Shown here: in pieces, positions 45,483-54,731 of the stretch
Layout of the letters: each line of letters opens with the position of its first letter
Position numbering within the stretch: position 1 is the stretch's first letter
DNA from: an uncultured Flavobacteriales bacterium
Lineage (GTDB): Bacteria > Bacteroidota > Bacteroidia > Flavobacteriales_D > Crocinitomicaceae
Direction of reading: 5' to 3'
Assembly: GCA_903935095.1 (NCBI GenBank)
Contig: CAIZQH010000025.1
Span: forward strand, 1 to 64,000
Length of the DNA: 64,000 nucleotides
The notes under the pieces: model-generated
What the model saw: only the letters and a program-made list of their open reading frames with translations
The model's database searches: none
Told to the model about the DNA's origin: nothing
Made by a program: the position numbers and the translations under genes

Positions 45483-45806
45483 ATGAGTTTAAAAAACACA
45501 CCAGCAGAAAAGTCAACCATTACGCGTGATACCATTCGTATGGAAGAAAAAACAGGAAATATCTACCAATCGTTAGTGGCTATTTCGAAAAGAGCGAATC
45601 AAATTTCTTCTGAAGTGAAAGAAGAATTGACGCAAAAATTGCAAGAATTTGCTTCTACTACAGATAACCTAGAGGAGATTTTTGAAAACCGCGAGCAAAT
45701 TGAAATTTCTAAGCACTACGAGAAAATGCCAAAACCAACAGCGATTGCGACGCAAGAGTTATTGGATGACAAAATCTACATGCGTCAACCAGAAGAAAAA
45801 GAGTAA
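45483..45806 (+). CDS. rpoZ: RNA polymerase omega subunit (Bacteroidota type)
   Basis: 107 residues. ITRDTIRMEEKTGNIYQSLVAISKRANQIS is the Rpb6/omega core; the extended C-terminus (SKHYEKMPKPTAIATQELLDD) is typical of Bacteroidota. Omega assists assembly of RNA polymerase beta-prime. Its position between bamD and coaBC is conserved and supports the call; the coaBC start codon overlaps the stop by 1 nt. Confidence 0.88.
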   Translation: MSLKNTPAEKSTITRDTIRMEEKTGNIYQSLVAISKRANQISSEVKEELTQKLQEFASTTDNLEEIFENREQIEISKHYEKMPKPTAIATQELLDDKIYMRQPEEKE

Positions 45807-46996
45807 TGCAAGGAAAGCGCATCCTTCTTGGAATAACAGGAGGTATTGCAGCTTACAAAATTGCTTACCTCATACGAATATTAAAGAAACAAGGGGCAGA
45901 AGTCAGAGCAATCATGACTCCTGCCTCTTCTGATTTTATTAGTCCCCTCGTTGTCTCTACCTTATCTGAAAATCCTGTTCACATCGAATTTTGGAATAAG
46001 AAATCAGGAGAATGGGCCAATCACGTCGAATTAGCACTTTGGGCAGATGTCCTCCTTGTGGCGCCTTGTACGGCGAATTCCATAGCAAAAATGGCCAGTG
46101 GTATCTGCGATAATCTCTTACTCGCCACATATTTTTCCATGAAAGGAAAAACCATTATTGCACCAGCGATGGACTTGGATATGTACCAACATCCAACGGT
46201 GAAACGAAACATGGATACCTTAATTTCCGATGGCGTTTCGATCATTCCAGCGACGGAAGGAGCTTTGGCTAGTGGACTCGAAGGACAAGGACGCATGGAA
46301 GAGCCTGAGAACATTTCCGCTTACTTGCAGGATTTCTTTTACATGGATAAATCGAAAACATCAAAGCGCATTTTAATCACTGCTGGTCCAACGTTTGAAG
46401 CAATTGATCCTGTTCGCTTTATTGGGAATCATTCGAGTGGTAAAATGGGTTATGAACTGGCTCAAGCGTGCTTAGCGATTGGTTATCAAGTAACCTTAAT
46501 TAGTGGTCCGACTGCATTGGAATTGACACATCCAAACCTTCAAGTAATTAAGATTCAAACCGCAGAAGAAATGTTGGGAGCTGTACAAGAGCATTGGGAC
46601 CTGTGTTCATGCGGAATTTTTAGCGCTGCAGTAGCGGATTATCGTCCAGAACATACGGAGACTCAAAAAATCAAGAAACAAGCCAACGAAATCTCATTGA
46701 GCTTGGTGAAAAATCCCGATATCTTAACGTGGGCATCCAAACACCGCAAGGAGCAACAAATAGTGGTTGGATTTGCCTTAGAAACAAATAATGTAAAAGA
46801 AAATGCGTTAGATAAGTTGACGCGTAAAAATCTAGACTTCATCGTCCTCAATGAATTCGTAAAAGATGTTAGTGGTTTTCAAGCGGAAACAAATAAAATT
46901 ACTATTTTCGATAAGGATAAAAAGGAGTTTGCATTTCCACTAAAATCAAAAAAAGAAGTGGCTAAGGACATCTTATCCATCGTTTTAAAAGATTAA
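45806..46996 (+). CDS. coaBC: Phosphopantothenoylcysteine decarboxylase / phosphopantothenate-cysteine ligase
   Basis: 396 residues, bifunctional. The N-terminal flavin decarboxylase CoaC (1-175) has GITGGIAAYK, the catalytic His in WANHVELA, and AMDLDMYQHP; the C-terminal ligase CoaB (about 190-396) has LITAGPTFEAIDPVRFIGNHSSGKMG (split by nucleotide contacts) and the AAVADYRP motif. It makes 4'-phosphopantetheine for coenzyme A. Normal length. Confidence 0.94.
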   Translation: MQGKRILLGITGGIAAYKIAYLIRILKKQGAEVRAIMTPASSDFISPLVVSTLSENPVHIEFWNKKSGEWANHVELALWADVLLVAPCTANSIAKMASGICDNLLLATYFSMKGKTIIAPAMDLDMYQHPTVKRNMDTLISDGVSIIPATEGALASGLEGQGRMEEPENISAYLQDFFYMDKSKTSKRILITAGPTFEAIDPVRFIGNHSSGKMGYELAQACLAIGYQVTLISGPTALELTHPNLQVIKIQTAEEMLGAVQEHWDLCSCGIFSAAVADYRPEHTETQKIKKQANEISLSLVKNPDILTWASKHRKEQQIVVGFALETNNVKENALDKLTRKNLDFIVLNEFVKDVSGFQAETNKITIFDKDKKEFAFPLKSKKEVAKDILSIVLKD

Positions 46997-46998
46997 AA

Positions 46999-47904
46999 AT
47001 GAAGGGATTAATTATATTATTGTTGACTTTATTTGGGATTCCATTTTCCTATGCTCAAGAATTGAATTGTCAAGTTTCGGTAATAGTTGACGCAAAAGTG
47101 GAAATTTCATCCACCGAAAAAGAAGTCATCAAGCAAATGGAGCAAAGTATTTTCGATTTGATGAATAATACGCAATGGACCAAAGACAAATTCAAAACGG
47201 AGGAACGCATTAAGTGTAATATTCAAATTCAAATTCGCGAAATACCATCCACGGGAACGTATAAAGGTTATATTCAAGTTCAATCGACTCGTCCATCGTT
47301 TAATTCAAGTTACAACACCCTTTTATTGAATTTCGAAGATGAGAATTTTGCGGTGAGCTTTTCACGAAATGCGGTACTGGTATACGCTCAAAACCAATAC
47401 CGAGATAATTTGACATCGATTTTGGCATTCTATGCATATTTCATGATTGGCTTGGATTACGATTCATTTTCTTTAAAAGGAGGTACTCCTTACTATATCG
47501 AAGCACAGGCTATTGTGACAAATGCACAAGTAGGTGGTGCACCTGGATGGAAATCCTCGGAATCTGGGAAACGCAACCGTTTTTATTTAGTAGACAACAT
47601 CTTACAACCTGTTTTTGATCCGATGCGCGAATGTTTGTACATGTATCATCGAAAAGGAATCGATAAATTATACGAGGATAAAGCCGCGGGTAAAAAGGCC
47701 ATTTACGATGCCTTAAATAAATTAACGCCACTTGCAGCAACACGTCCAAATGCTGTAAACTTATTGAGTTTCCTTTTTTGTAAGATTCCTGAGTTTACAA
47801 ATGTATTTTCAGATTCGGAATTAAAGGAGAAACAAGATTTGGTAACTCTTTTAAAGAGATTAGATTCCGCTAATTCAGCTCGTTATCAGGAAATTTTAGA
47901 CTAA
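46999..47904 (+). CDS. DUF4835 family exported protein
   Basis: 301 residues with a signal peptide (ends FSYAQELN). The DUF4835 pattern is shown by ELNCQVSVIVDAKVEISS, EERIKCNIQIQI, YAYFMIGLDYDSFS and GWKSSESGKRNRFYLVDN. Function unknown; always in the coaBC-recN region of Bacteroidota, so a role in the envelope near BamD is only a guess. It abuts recN. Confidence 0.87.
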   Translation: MKGLIILLLTLFGIPFSYAQELNCQVSVIVDAKVEISSTEKEVIKQMEQSIFDLMNNTQWTKDKFKTEERIKCNIQIQIREIPSTGTYKGYIQVQSTRPSFNSSYNTLLLNFEDENFAVSFSRNAVLVYAQNQYRDNLTSILAFYAYFMIGLDYDSFSLKGGTPYYIEAQAIVTNAQVGGAPGWKSSESGKRNRFYLVDNILQPVFDPMRECLYMYHRKGIDKLYEDKAAGKKAIYDALNKLTPLAATRPNAVNLLSFLFCKIPEFTNVFSDSELKEKQDLVTLLKRLDSANSARYQEILD

Positions 47905-49554
47905 ATGTTAGCAGCGCTTCGCATTTCAAATTTTGCCTTGATCGACGAAGTTGAATTGAACTTTCAATCTGGATACACAGTTTTAACTGGAGAAACTGGC
48001 TCTGGTAAATCCATTTTATTGCATGCTTTGCAGTTGATTTTAGGCGAACGCGCAGAACTTTCGGTCATCGGTCCAACATCACCGAAAGCAATTGTAGAGG
48101 CGAATTTCAGCTTGAATGAGTCTTACCTTTCGTTTTTTGAGGAACATGACTTGGATTATGATGCAAATACCATCATTCGTCGAGAAATTGCGAAGGAAGG
48201 AAAGTCCCGCGCATTTATTAACGACGTTCCGGTTTCCTTGCAAACCTTGAAGTTATTGACCTCTCGATTGGTTCAAATCCACTCACAATACAATACCCTG
48301 GAACTGAGATCGAAATCCTTTCAATTGGAATTGATTGATGTTCTAACCGGGCTAATTCCCGAACGCAAATCGTTTGACAAAAAATACGCTTCGTATGAAT
48401 CCCTCTCTAAGGAACTGAAATCCTTGGACGAACATTACCACGCCGCGGTTCAAGCAGAGGATTACGACCGTTTTATTCTAGATGAACTGCAAGAATTATC
48501 TTTAGATACGATGGATTTTACGCAGTTGGAAATCGACATTACCCGAATGGAAAATGCTTCTCAGATTCTTCAGGTATTTGGGGAAATAAGTCATTTAACG
48601 GCAGAGAATGGAATCTATGAGCAACTATATCGCATAAAGACGAGTGTGGATAAACAATCTAACTACGATCCACAGTTAATGTCCATGAAAGAGCGCTTGG
48701 ATTCGGTTTTACTTGAATTAAAGGAACTTGCATTGGAGGCGGATGATGCAATAGATCAATTGGATGTAAATGAGTCGGATAAAGCCTTGTTATTGGAAAA
48801 ATGGAATGCGTTTAATAAGATTTTGAATAAACACCGATTTAGTTCAGCGGATGATTTGAAAGCGATGCATGATCAATTGACCAGCAAATTGAATTCTCTT
48901 GAAGAGCTTTTGAAGTCCTGTAGCAAAAAACGAGCGGAGTACGAGCAATTGAAAAATGAACTTTGGAAGGATGCACAATTGTTGCATGAACAACGTGAAC
49001 AGCGAATTCCTGCGATTTTAGCTGTTCTTCAAGATCGATTAAAAGAATTAAAACTACCACATACCACACTTAGGTTTGATCTTTGTCTACAATCAGATTT
49101 GAATCGAACAGGATGTACGGGAGTAGAATTCTTGTTTTCAGCGAATTACGGAATTGAGGCTGTGCCTATCGAGAAAGCTGCCAGTGGGGGAGAATTGTCC
49201 CGTTTGATGCTCGCTTTACAGCAGTTGATTTCTGAAAAACAGTCCTTGCCAACTATTTTCTTTGATGAAATTGATACAGGTGTTTCAGGAGACGTCGCAT
49301 TGAAAATGGGACAACTATTAGAGAAAATGGGTCGAACCGTTCAACTCATGGCGATTTCACATCTTCCCCAAGTTGCAGCGAGAGCAGGACACCACATGGT
49401 TGTGGCGAAAGAATTACGTAACGAACGCATGCAAACAACCGTACGTACGTTAGAGTCAAGTGAACGTCCAGAAGAAATCGCACGTTTGATGAGTGGAGAA
49501 GTCATTACCGAAGCTGCGCTTCAAAATGCCTTAAACTTGTTGAGCGAAAAATGA
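47905..49554 (+). CDS. recN: DNA repair ATPase RecN
   Basis: 549 residues, SMC-like. Walker A TGETGSGKSILLHAL (about 29-43), coiled-coil middle (about 160-370), signature KAASGGELSRLMLAL and Walker B PTIFFDEIDTGVSGDVALKMG. RecN acts in double-strand break repair. Full length; begins at the nucleotide after the DUF4835 stop codon, and overlaps GSCFA by 4 nt. Confidence 0.94.
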   Translation: MLAALRISNFALIDEVELNFQSGYTVLTGETGSGKSILLHALQLILGERAELSVIGPTSPKAIVEANFSLNESYLSFFEEHDLDYDANTIIRREIAKEGKSRAFINDVPVSLQTLKLLTSRLVQIHSQYNTLELRSKSFQLELIDVLTGLIPERKSFDKKYASYESLSKELKSLDEHYHAAVQAEDYDRFILDELQELSLDTMDFTQLEIDITRMENASQILQVFGEISHLTAENGIYEQLYRIKTSVDKQSNYDPQLMSMKERLDSVLLELKELALEADDAIDQLDVNESDKALLLEKWNAFNKILNKHRFSSADDLKAMHDQLTSKLNSLEELLKSCSKKRAEYEQLKNELWKDAQLLHEQREQRIPAILAVLQDRLKELKLPHTTLRFDLCLQSDLNRTGCTGVEFLFSANYGIEAVPIEKAASGGELSRLMLALQQLISEKQSLPTIFFDEIDTGVSGDVALKMGQLLEKMGRTVQLMAISHLPQVAARAGHHMVVAKELRNERMQTTVRTLESSERPEEIARLMSGEVITEAALQNALNLLSEK

Positions 49555-50498
49555 GCACCGGTAACAATCAACAATGGTTGAAGGAACAGAACTATCCATC
49601 CTTTTCGCATGGAGATTCTTTTGTTTTTTTAGGCAGTTGTTTCTCCGACGAACTTGGACAGATTATTCGTTCGAATGGCTTTGAGTCTTTGGTGAATCCC
49701 GGTGGAACCATTTTTCATCCACTTGCCATTGCGAAAATCATTCATTGGTGTTTTGATGAATCCATTTCCTTCCGAATCTTGCAACAGGAAGACATCTACT
49801 TTGCTTGGGAATTATCTGGAATGGTATTTGGAATGAGTGAGGATGAGTTGAATAAGAAAATGGAGAAACTCCGACTGGAACTCAAGCCCTTTCTTCGTAA
49901 AGCCACACATTTATTCGTTACGTTCGGCAGTGCGTGGGCGTATCGCTTGCGTTCAGATGGCGAAATCGTTGCCAACTGTCACAAACAAAATACCCAACTT
50001 TTTCAAAAAGAAAATAGTCAAGTAGCTGAGATTGTTGCTTGTTGGACGACTGTTCTTTCCCTTTTAAAAAAGGAGAATCCAACGTTGAACTTTTTTTTTA
50101 CGGTGAGTCCAGTTCGTCACATCAAGGATGGCTACATCGAAAACAATCGCAGTAAAGCGCGTTTATTGATGGCTGTCGAGGAGTTGCAAGCGGAGTCGGA
50201 CGTTTATTATTTTCCAGCGTACGAATTTGTATTGGACAACCTTCGTGATTACCGATACTATAAATCCGATGGAACCCATCCATCACAGGAGGCGGTAAGC
50301 GAATTATGGGACTTTTTTCAATCCAGTTTCTTTCGCGAAGAAACCATCGAATTACTAGTCAATTGGCAACAAATTCGTCAAGCCGAGCAGCATAAAATCT
50401 TATATCCAAAGAGCCAAGCTGCTCGAAAACACATGGAAACAACCATGAAGCGCAAGGCACAATTTCTGGCCGCTCATCCCACATTTTTCCTTCCTTAA
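49551..50498 (+). CDS. GSCFA-domain protein
   Basis: 315 residues. The name-giving motif is in FLGSCFSDELGQII (26-39), followed by NPGGTIFHPLAIAKII, FGSAWAYR and SPVRHIKDGYIENNRSKARL, DGTHPS, all typical of GSCFA (SGNH/GDSL-like hydrolase relatives). The Ser of GSCFS, and a DxxH-like DGTHP, would form the active site, so an esterase or acyltransferase activity is plausible. No signal peptide. Last gene of the operon beginning at 43719. Confidence 0.85.
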   Translation: MSTGNNQQWLKEQNYPSFSHGDSFVFLGSCFSDELGQIIRSNGFESLVNPGGTIFHPLAIAKIIHWCFDESISFRILQQEDIYFAWELSGMVFGMSEDELNKKMEKLRLELKPFLRKATHLFVTFGSAWAYRLRSDGEIVANCHKQNTQLFQKENSQVAEIVACWTTVLSLLKKENPTLNFFFTVSPVRHIKDGYIENNRSKARLLMAVEELQAESDVYYFPAYEFVLDNLRDYRYYKSDGTHPSQEAVSELWDFFQSSFFREETIELLVNWQQIRQAEQHKILYPKSQAARKHMETTMKRKAQFLAAHPTFFLP

Positions 50499-50505
50499 TT
50501 CGCAA

Positions 50506-50604
50506 TCAACTGATTTCTTTTTGTCGGATATAATCATTTAATAACCGACTCATTTCTTGACTTCCATCGATATTTATCTGGTGATTGGATTCTTGTCCAT
50601 TCAT
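50506..50604 (-). CDS. Possible small ORF or gene remnant, 32 codons
   Basis: Minus strand ATG at 50604 to TGA; 32 residues, hydrophilic, beginning MNGQESNHQINIDG and ending YIRQKEIS. It is convergent with GSCFA and divergent from the ORF6N gene. The composition looks protein-like, but there is no homology I recognise and no promoter box; it may be the tail of a decayed gene. Confidence 0.2.
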   Translation of the reverse strand: MNGQESNHQINIDGSQEMSRLLNDYIRQKEIS

Positions 50605-50635
50605 ATATTTTTTAAGGATTATTAAAAACGAAGAA

Positions 50636-51139
50636 ATGGAATTAGTACACATTAAGGACCGTATTCATGAAGTACGAGGAATGAAAATCATGTTGGATTT
50701 TGATTTGGCGCAACTGTATGCCATAGAAACTAAAAGATTGAAGGAAGCAGTTCGTAGGAACATTCGACGTTTCCCTGAAGATTTTATGTTTGAACTAACT
50801 TCAAATGAATGGGAGAACTTGAGGACGCAAATTGCGTCCTCAAGTTGGGGAGGTAAAAGATACCTTCCTTTTGCGTTCTCTGAACATGGAATCGCCATGT
50901 TGTCAAGTGTACTTCACTCAGATGTAGCAATTGAAATAAACATTTCCATCATGCGTGCCTTCGTACACATACGTCAGTGGGCTTTGTCGCACGAGGAACT
51001 AGCTTTGCAATTGCGCGATTTGGAAAAGCGCTACGACCGAAAATTTGTGGACATCGAGCAGGTATTGACGTATCTAATGCAAAAGGATCAAAAGAAGGTG
51101 AGTCAGTCGAACCGTTCAAAAATTGGATTTAAGGAATAG
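50636..51139 (+). CDS. ORF6N-domain protein
   Basis: 167 residues from ATG 50636. The ORF6N domain (about 8-95) is clear: VRGMKIMLDFDLAQLYAIETKRLKEAVRRN-type start (split here by length), RFPEDFMFELT, and the LPFAFSEHGIAMLSSVL motif. ORF6N occurs in phage antirepressors and in many stand-alone bacterial proteins of unknown role. The C-terminal part is charged and helical. A perfect inverted repeat lies inside the reading frame at 50816-50846. Flanked by intergenic spaces of 137 and 162 nt; probably acquired. Confidence 0.8.
   Translation: MELVHIKDRIHEVRGMKIMLDFDLAQLYAIETKRLKEAVRRNIRRFPEDFMFELTSNEWENLRTQIASSSWGGKRYLPFAFSEHGIAMLSSVLHSDVAIEINISIMRAFVHIRQWALSHEELALQLRDLEKRYDRKFVDIEQVLTYLMQKDQKKVSQSNRSKIGFKE
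50816..50846. repeat. Perfect 31-nt inverted repeat inside the ORF6N gene
   Basis: AACTTGAGGACGCAA (50816-50830), one central A, TTGCGTCCTCAAGTT (50832-50846). Both 15-nt arms match perfectly. It encodes the NLRTQIASSS segment just before the conserved WGGKRY. Confidence 0.95.
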
Positions 51140-51301
51140 TTCAGACAAATAGAATAATCAGGTAATTTACTCATTAGAGGCTGCAGGTGAATTTCTTTAT
51201 TTATTTTTGAATAATTAATTCCTAATGTATTGATCAATCTACTAAATCAAAGGTACCAATTACTATTTTGTGGAATGAAATAATTATAAGTAAAACACTA
51301 A

Positions 51302-52090
51302 ATGAAAATCTATTTATTTCCTTTCTTGATTTATTTCGGTCTAAACAACACTTTATTTGGACAAATTTTACCGCCCATTCAATTGGATAGACCTGATCAA
51401 ACCGAGTGCCCATTTATTACACCAACCAATTACATTCAAATTGAAAACGGTTTTACCGTTGAGAATCTAGAGAACAACCAACGAATTTATAATTATCCTT
51501 CAACGCTTTGGAAATATGGGGTGAATGAGAAGTTTGAACTTAGATTAATTACAGAACTAGTGTCCTTAAAATCATCTGTGAATTTGAATTCCGGTTTATT
51601 ACCGATTACAATTGGATTTAAAACATCACTCTTTGAAGAGAAAGGGTTGATACCAAAAACATCTTTTATTGGTCACATTTCCACCTCAAGAATGGGTAGT
51701 AAAGAATTTCACACAAAGTTAATAGCTCCTGCTTTTCGATTTACGATGCAACATACCTTATCCGATAAAATAATGCTTGCTTACAATTTAGGAGCTGAAT
51801 GGAATGGGGAAAATGAACAATATAATTACATCTACACCTTAACAACTGGTTTTTCTTTGACAGATAAAATCGGTTGTTACACGGAACTATATGGATTTCT
51901 CTCAAACCAAAATGTAGCTGATCATCGATTTGATGGTGGCTTCACGTATTTAATCAACGACGATGTAATAGTTGATATTTCTGGTGGATTTGGATTAACC
52001 GAAGGTGTACACAAAAACTACATTTCCTTAGGATTTTCTTTTAGGTTTAATACGATAAGTGATCATGTTGATATCGAAAAGGTGAGGTAA
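51302..52090 (+). CDS. Outer-membrane transporter-like barrel (phenol MetA-degradation family)
   Basis: 262 residues, signal peptide (ends TLFGQ). The start IQLDRPDQTECPFITPTNYIQIENGF and alternating strands through the body match the MetA-pathway-of-phenol-degradation (Phenol_MetA_deg) barrels often annotated simply as transporter; no phenol link is implied. Ends FSFRFNT followed by a short polar tail. Single gene after ORF6N. Confidence 0.75.
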   Translation: MKIYLFPFLIYFGLNNTLFGQILPPIQLDRPDQTECPFITPTNYIQIENGFTVENLENNQRIYNYPSTLWKYGVNEKFELRLITELVSLKSSVNLNSGLLPITIGFKTSLFEEKGLIPKTSFIGHISTSRMGSKEFHTKLIAPAFRFTMQHTLSDKIMLAYNLGAEWNGENEQYNYIYTLTTGFSLTDKIGCYTELYGFLSNQNVADHRFDGGFTYLINDDVIVDISGGFGLTEGVHKNYISLGFSFRFNTISDHVDIEKVR

Positions 52091-52102
52091 ATACCTAATT
52101 GT

Positions 52103-52747
52103 TTAGCGTGTTCCCCATTCCTTGTTAAACTGCTTCAAGAAATCCAACATAAATTGATGTCTTTCCTCTGCTAATTGACGTGCAGTTGAAGTTTCCATGC
52201 GGTCTTTGAGTAACAAGAGTTTTTCGTAAAAATGATTGATAGTGTGGCTTTTCGCCGCAGCGTAATCCTCTTTGGTGGCGTGCAGAAGGGGAGGGATGCT
52301 CGGATCGTAGAGTGGACGTGCTTTGCTGCCTCCATACGAGAAGGCACGTGCAATGCCAATGGCTCCAATTGCGTCCAAACGGTCAGCATCACGAACAATC
52401 TTTCCTTCAATGGATGTTGCTTCGTCTGAAACAAGCGCTCCTTTGTAGGAAACCACTTGAACGATTTTCGCGACACGGTCAGCTATTTCGAAGGGGCAAT
52501 TTAATTTATTGAGTAAATTCAAAACCTCACGGGAACCGGCTTCAAAATCACCACCATTGTATTTATGGTCCGAATAGTCGTGAAGTAATGCTGCCAAAGA
52601 AATTTCATCTGCATTTCCTCCTTCCATCGTTTGTAAGTGCAAGGCCGTTTGCCACACACGCTTGATGTGAAACCAATCATGGCTGCCCTCTAGTCCTGTG
52701 AATTTTGCTTCAACGAGCTGAGCAACTTGATCGATCAAATGTGTCAT
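52103..52747 (-). CDS. HD-domain phosphohydrolase
   Basis: 214 residues from ATG 52747. Metal ligands of the HD superfamily: SHDWFHIKRVW, ALLHDYSDHK and RDADRLDAIGAIGIAR. Such YedJ/YpgQ-like proteins hydrolyse phosphoesters, possibly nucleotides. The start codon overlaps the stop of the T9SS gene (TAATG), implying coupled translation. Longer ORF start is rejected for lying inside that gene. Confidence 0.87.
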   Translation of the reverse strand: MTHLIDQVAQLVEAKFTGLEGSHDWFHIKRVWQTALHLQTMEGGNADEISLAALLHDYSDHKYNGGDFEAGSREVLNLLNKLNCPFEIADRVAKIVQVVSYKGALVSDEATSIEGKIVRDADRLDAIGAIGIARAFSYGGSKARPLYDPSIPPLLHATKEDYAAAKSHTINHFYEKLLLLKDRMETSTARQLAEERHQFMLDFLKQFNKEWGTR

Positions 52748-53544
52748 TAGTTTTTTGTAAAGCGTTTTGTGGACGTCTCTCCATTCATGGTGCAACGAAT
52801 CAAGTACATGCCTGTTGGTATCTCTTGAACGTTCATGTATGATGACTTCGTTGTTTGAAGCAACATTCCGTTCAAATCCAATAATTCCATTTTTTCTAAG
52901 TTTTGAGATCCGGAAACATAAATCATATCGGAACTTGGATTCGGGTACACCACAAAACTGATGGGACTCGGCTCTTGAAGTCCAACTGGATCATCTTTGC
53001 GCACTTCAATATCATCGATATATAATTTGAATCCATCCAACGTCCTATTGACAAAAGCCACATAAATAGTTTGATCATGGTATCCTTCGGTGAATAAATT
53101 CACCTCGCGATTCGTCCATTCAAAATTTTCTTCTTTGATGTATCCAATGGTGTCTGTAAAACTAGCAAGCAGATTATCTGTCGTAGATACCAAGACTAAA
53201 TAATCATCAGGATAAGATGGATCGTGCGATTTTGCATTCCATTCAATGTAATTACCGAAAGCACCTAGAGCTAGGGGAGGAGTGATCATCCAACGACTAG
53301 CGGAATCCATAGCGGTGAAAAAAGAAGTAGAAGCAGCTATGGTATCCATTGCATTTTCAGGATCCACAACCGTAATCCAAGCGCTTGTATATTCAGCAAC
53401 CAAAGGATCTGGTGAATTTTCGTCATTGTCCAAAAGCGTGTAATTTGTAGGAATTCCTTGTTGGAAATCAGTCGACAAAATCACTATTTGTGCAAACGCA
53501 GGTAATATGGACCAAAGAAAAGAAAGCGTAAGTAGTTGTTTCAT
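52747..53544 (-). CDS. T9SS-sorted protein with choice-of-anchor J-like domain
   Basis: 265 residues. Signal peptide (ends PAFAQ), a jelly-roll domain (about 22-185) with FQQGIPTNYTLLDND, SRWMITPPLALG, WNAKSHDPSYPDDYLVLVS and YIDDIEVRK, features of cleaved-adhesin/choice-of-anchor J modules, then a type A sorting domain (about 195-265: YPNPSSDMIYVSG, PTGMYLIRC, KRFTKN). Exported to the surface by T9SS. Confidence 0.85.
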   Translation of the reverse strand: MKQLLTLSFLWSILPAFAQIVILSTDFQQGIPTNYTLLDNDENSPDPLVAEYTSAWITVVDPENAMDTIAASTSFFTAMDSASRWMITPPLALGAFGNYIEWNAKSHDPSYPDDYLVLVSTTDNLLASFTDTIGYIKEENFEWTNREVNLFTEGYHDQTIYVAFVNRTLDGFKLYIDDIEVRKDDPVGLQEPSPISFVVYPNPSSDMIYVSGSQNLEKMELLDLNGMLLQTTKSSYMNVQEIPTGMYLIRCTMNGETSTKRFTKN

Positions 53545-53607
53545 ACTGTAAAATTAAGGTTTAATGTAGCAAGTTCCAAGAACACGAATCCATCCACATT
53601 TTGTTAC

Positions 53608-54072
53608 TTAGTCGACCAAGGTGATCAGAATGTCACTAAATTCTTGGTAAAAGGAATCAAACTCCATTAAATGTTTTTGAAAGAACGCGTAAATCGATGG
53701 CCAGTCAGCTTTTTCGTAAAAATTCACATTTTCCATCTCCCAAGAAATACGTCCAATGGTGAGTCCTTCAGCATTGTAAAAAACGGGATCCCAAGATGTT
53801 GGAATGGACATCGTATTTTCCAAAACGACTTTCAATTCAGTCAATTGTTCCCAAAAGATGGCTTGAATTCCCGTATCGCGGAACTGTACATCGTAGCAAA
53901 TGGCTGTTTGATTCCCCGTGCAAATCATGCGTAAATAGGTGTTTTTCACCTGAGTAGGATAATTAACCCAATTGACGCGTCGACCTGTACTAGACATCTT
54001 TCCACGCATATGATCTTTGAATCCAGACCAAAACGCTTCGTTGTATACCTTACGTTCTTCCTTTGGAAGCAT
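53608..54072 (-). CDS. DUF4268 protein
   Basis: 154 residues. It looks like a stand-alone DUF4268: RKVYNEAFWSGFKDHM, IRDTG-like QFRDTGIQAIFWEQLTE, and WPSIYAFFQKHLMEFDSF. The fold relates to restriction-endonuclease accessory domains, but this short form in Bacteroidota is of unknown role. It follows the transaldolase gene by 2 nt and is the last gene of the pyrG operon. Confidence 0.78.
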   Translation of the reverse strand: MLPKEERKVYNEAFWSGFKDHMRGKMSSTGRRVNWVNYPTQVKNTYLRMICTGNQTAICYDVQFRDTGIQAIFWEQLTELKVVLENTMSIPTSWDPVFYNAEGLTIGRISWEMENVNFYEKADWPSIYAFFQKHLMEFDSFYQEFSDILITLVD

Positions 54073-54074
54073 GC

Positions 54075-54731
54075 TTATTTGTTTCCTTTCGCGTAATCCG
54101 CTAAGAATTGTTGCAAGCCTAAATCCGTTAATGGATGTTTCGCTAAGGCTTTGATTGCGCTCAATGGACCAGTCATGACGTCCGCACCAATCTCCGCACA
54201 GTGAATGATGTGCATTGGGTGACGAACAGATGCTGCAAGAATTTGCGTATCAAATGCATAGTTATCGTAAATCACACGGATTTGCTGAATCAATTGAATT
54301 CCATCGGTAGAAACATCGTCCAAACGTCCCAAGAATGGAGAAATGTACGTTGCTCCAGCTTTTGCCGCCAATAACGCTTGTCCTGAAGAGAAAATCAAGG
54401 TACAATTCGTACGAATTCCTTTTGAAGCAAAATACTTAATTGCTTTGATTCCTTCCAAAATCATCGGGATTTTCACTACAATGTTCTTGTGTAAGGCTGC
54501 TAATTGCTCACCTTCACGTACCATTCCTTCGAAATCCGTAGAAATCACTTCCGCACTAACGGGACCATCAACGATGTTGCAAATCGCTACGTAGTGATTC
54601 AAAATATTTTCAGCTCCAGTGATGCCTTCTTTCGCCATTAAAGATGGATTTGTAGTGACTCCATCAAGGATTCCTAGCGCATAAGCTTCCTTAATTTCTG
54701 CTAGATTTGCTGTATCGATGAAAAATTTCAT
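54075..54731 (-). CDS. Transaldolase of the small TalC/FSA family
   Basis: 218 residues, FSA-size. Schiff-base Lys87 in VVKIPM; Asp6 in FIDTAN; TTNPSL. Usually named fructose-6-phosphate aldolase, but the two discriminating positions are transaldolase-like: Glu61 (VSAEV; E. coli FSA has Gln59) and Phe133 (SPFLGR; FSA has Tyr131). I therefore predict dihydroxyacetone transfer in the pentose-phosphate pathway. It overlaps yidC by 4 nt. Confidence 0.88.
   Translation of the reverse strand: MKFFIDTANLAEIKEAYALGILDGVTTNPSLMAKEGITGAENILNHYVAICNIVDGPVSAEVISTDFEGMVREGEQLAALHKNIVVKIPMILEGIKAIKYFASKGIRTNCTLIFSSGQALLAAKAGATYISPFLGRLDDVSTDGIQLIQQIRVIYDNYAFDTQILAASVRHPMHIIHCAEIGADVMTGPLSAIKALAKHPLTDLGLQQFLADYAKGNK

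Noticed and set aside
50636-51139. ORF6N gene considered as a prophage marker
   Set aside because: No integrase, capsid, lysis or attachment repeat surrounds it; stand-alone ORF6N genes are common in Bacteroidota.
53608-54072. DUF4268 protein considered as part of a restriction system
   Set aside because: It is a short stand-alone domain cotranscribed with yidC and transaldolase, with no nuclease motif or partner methylase.
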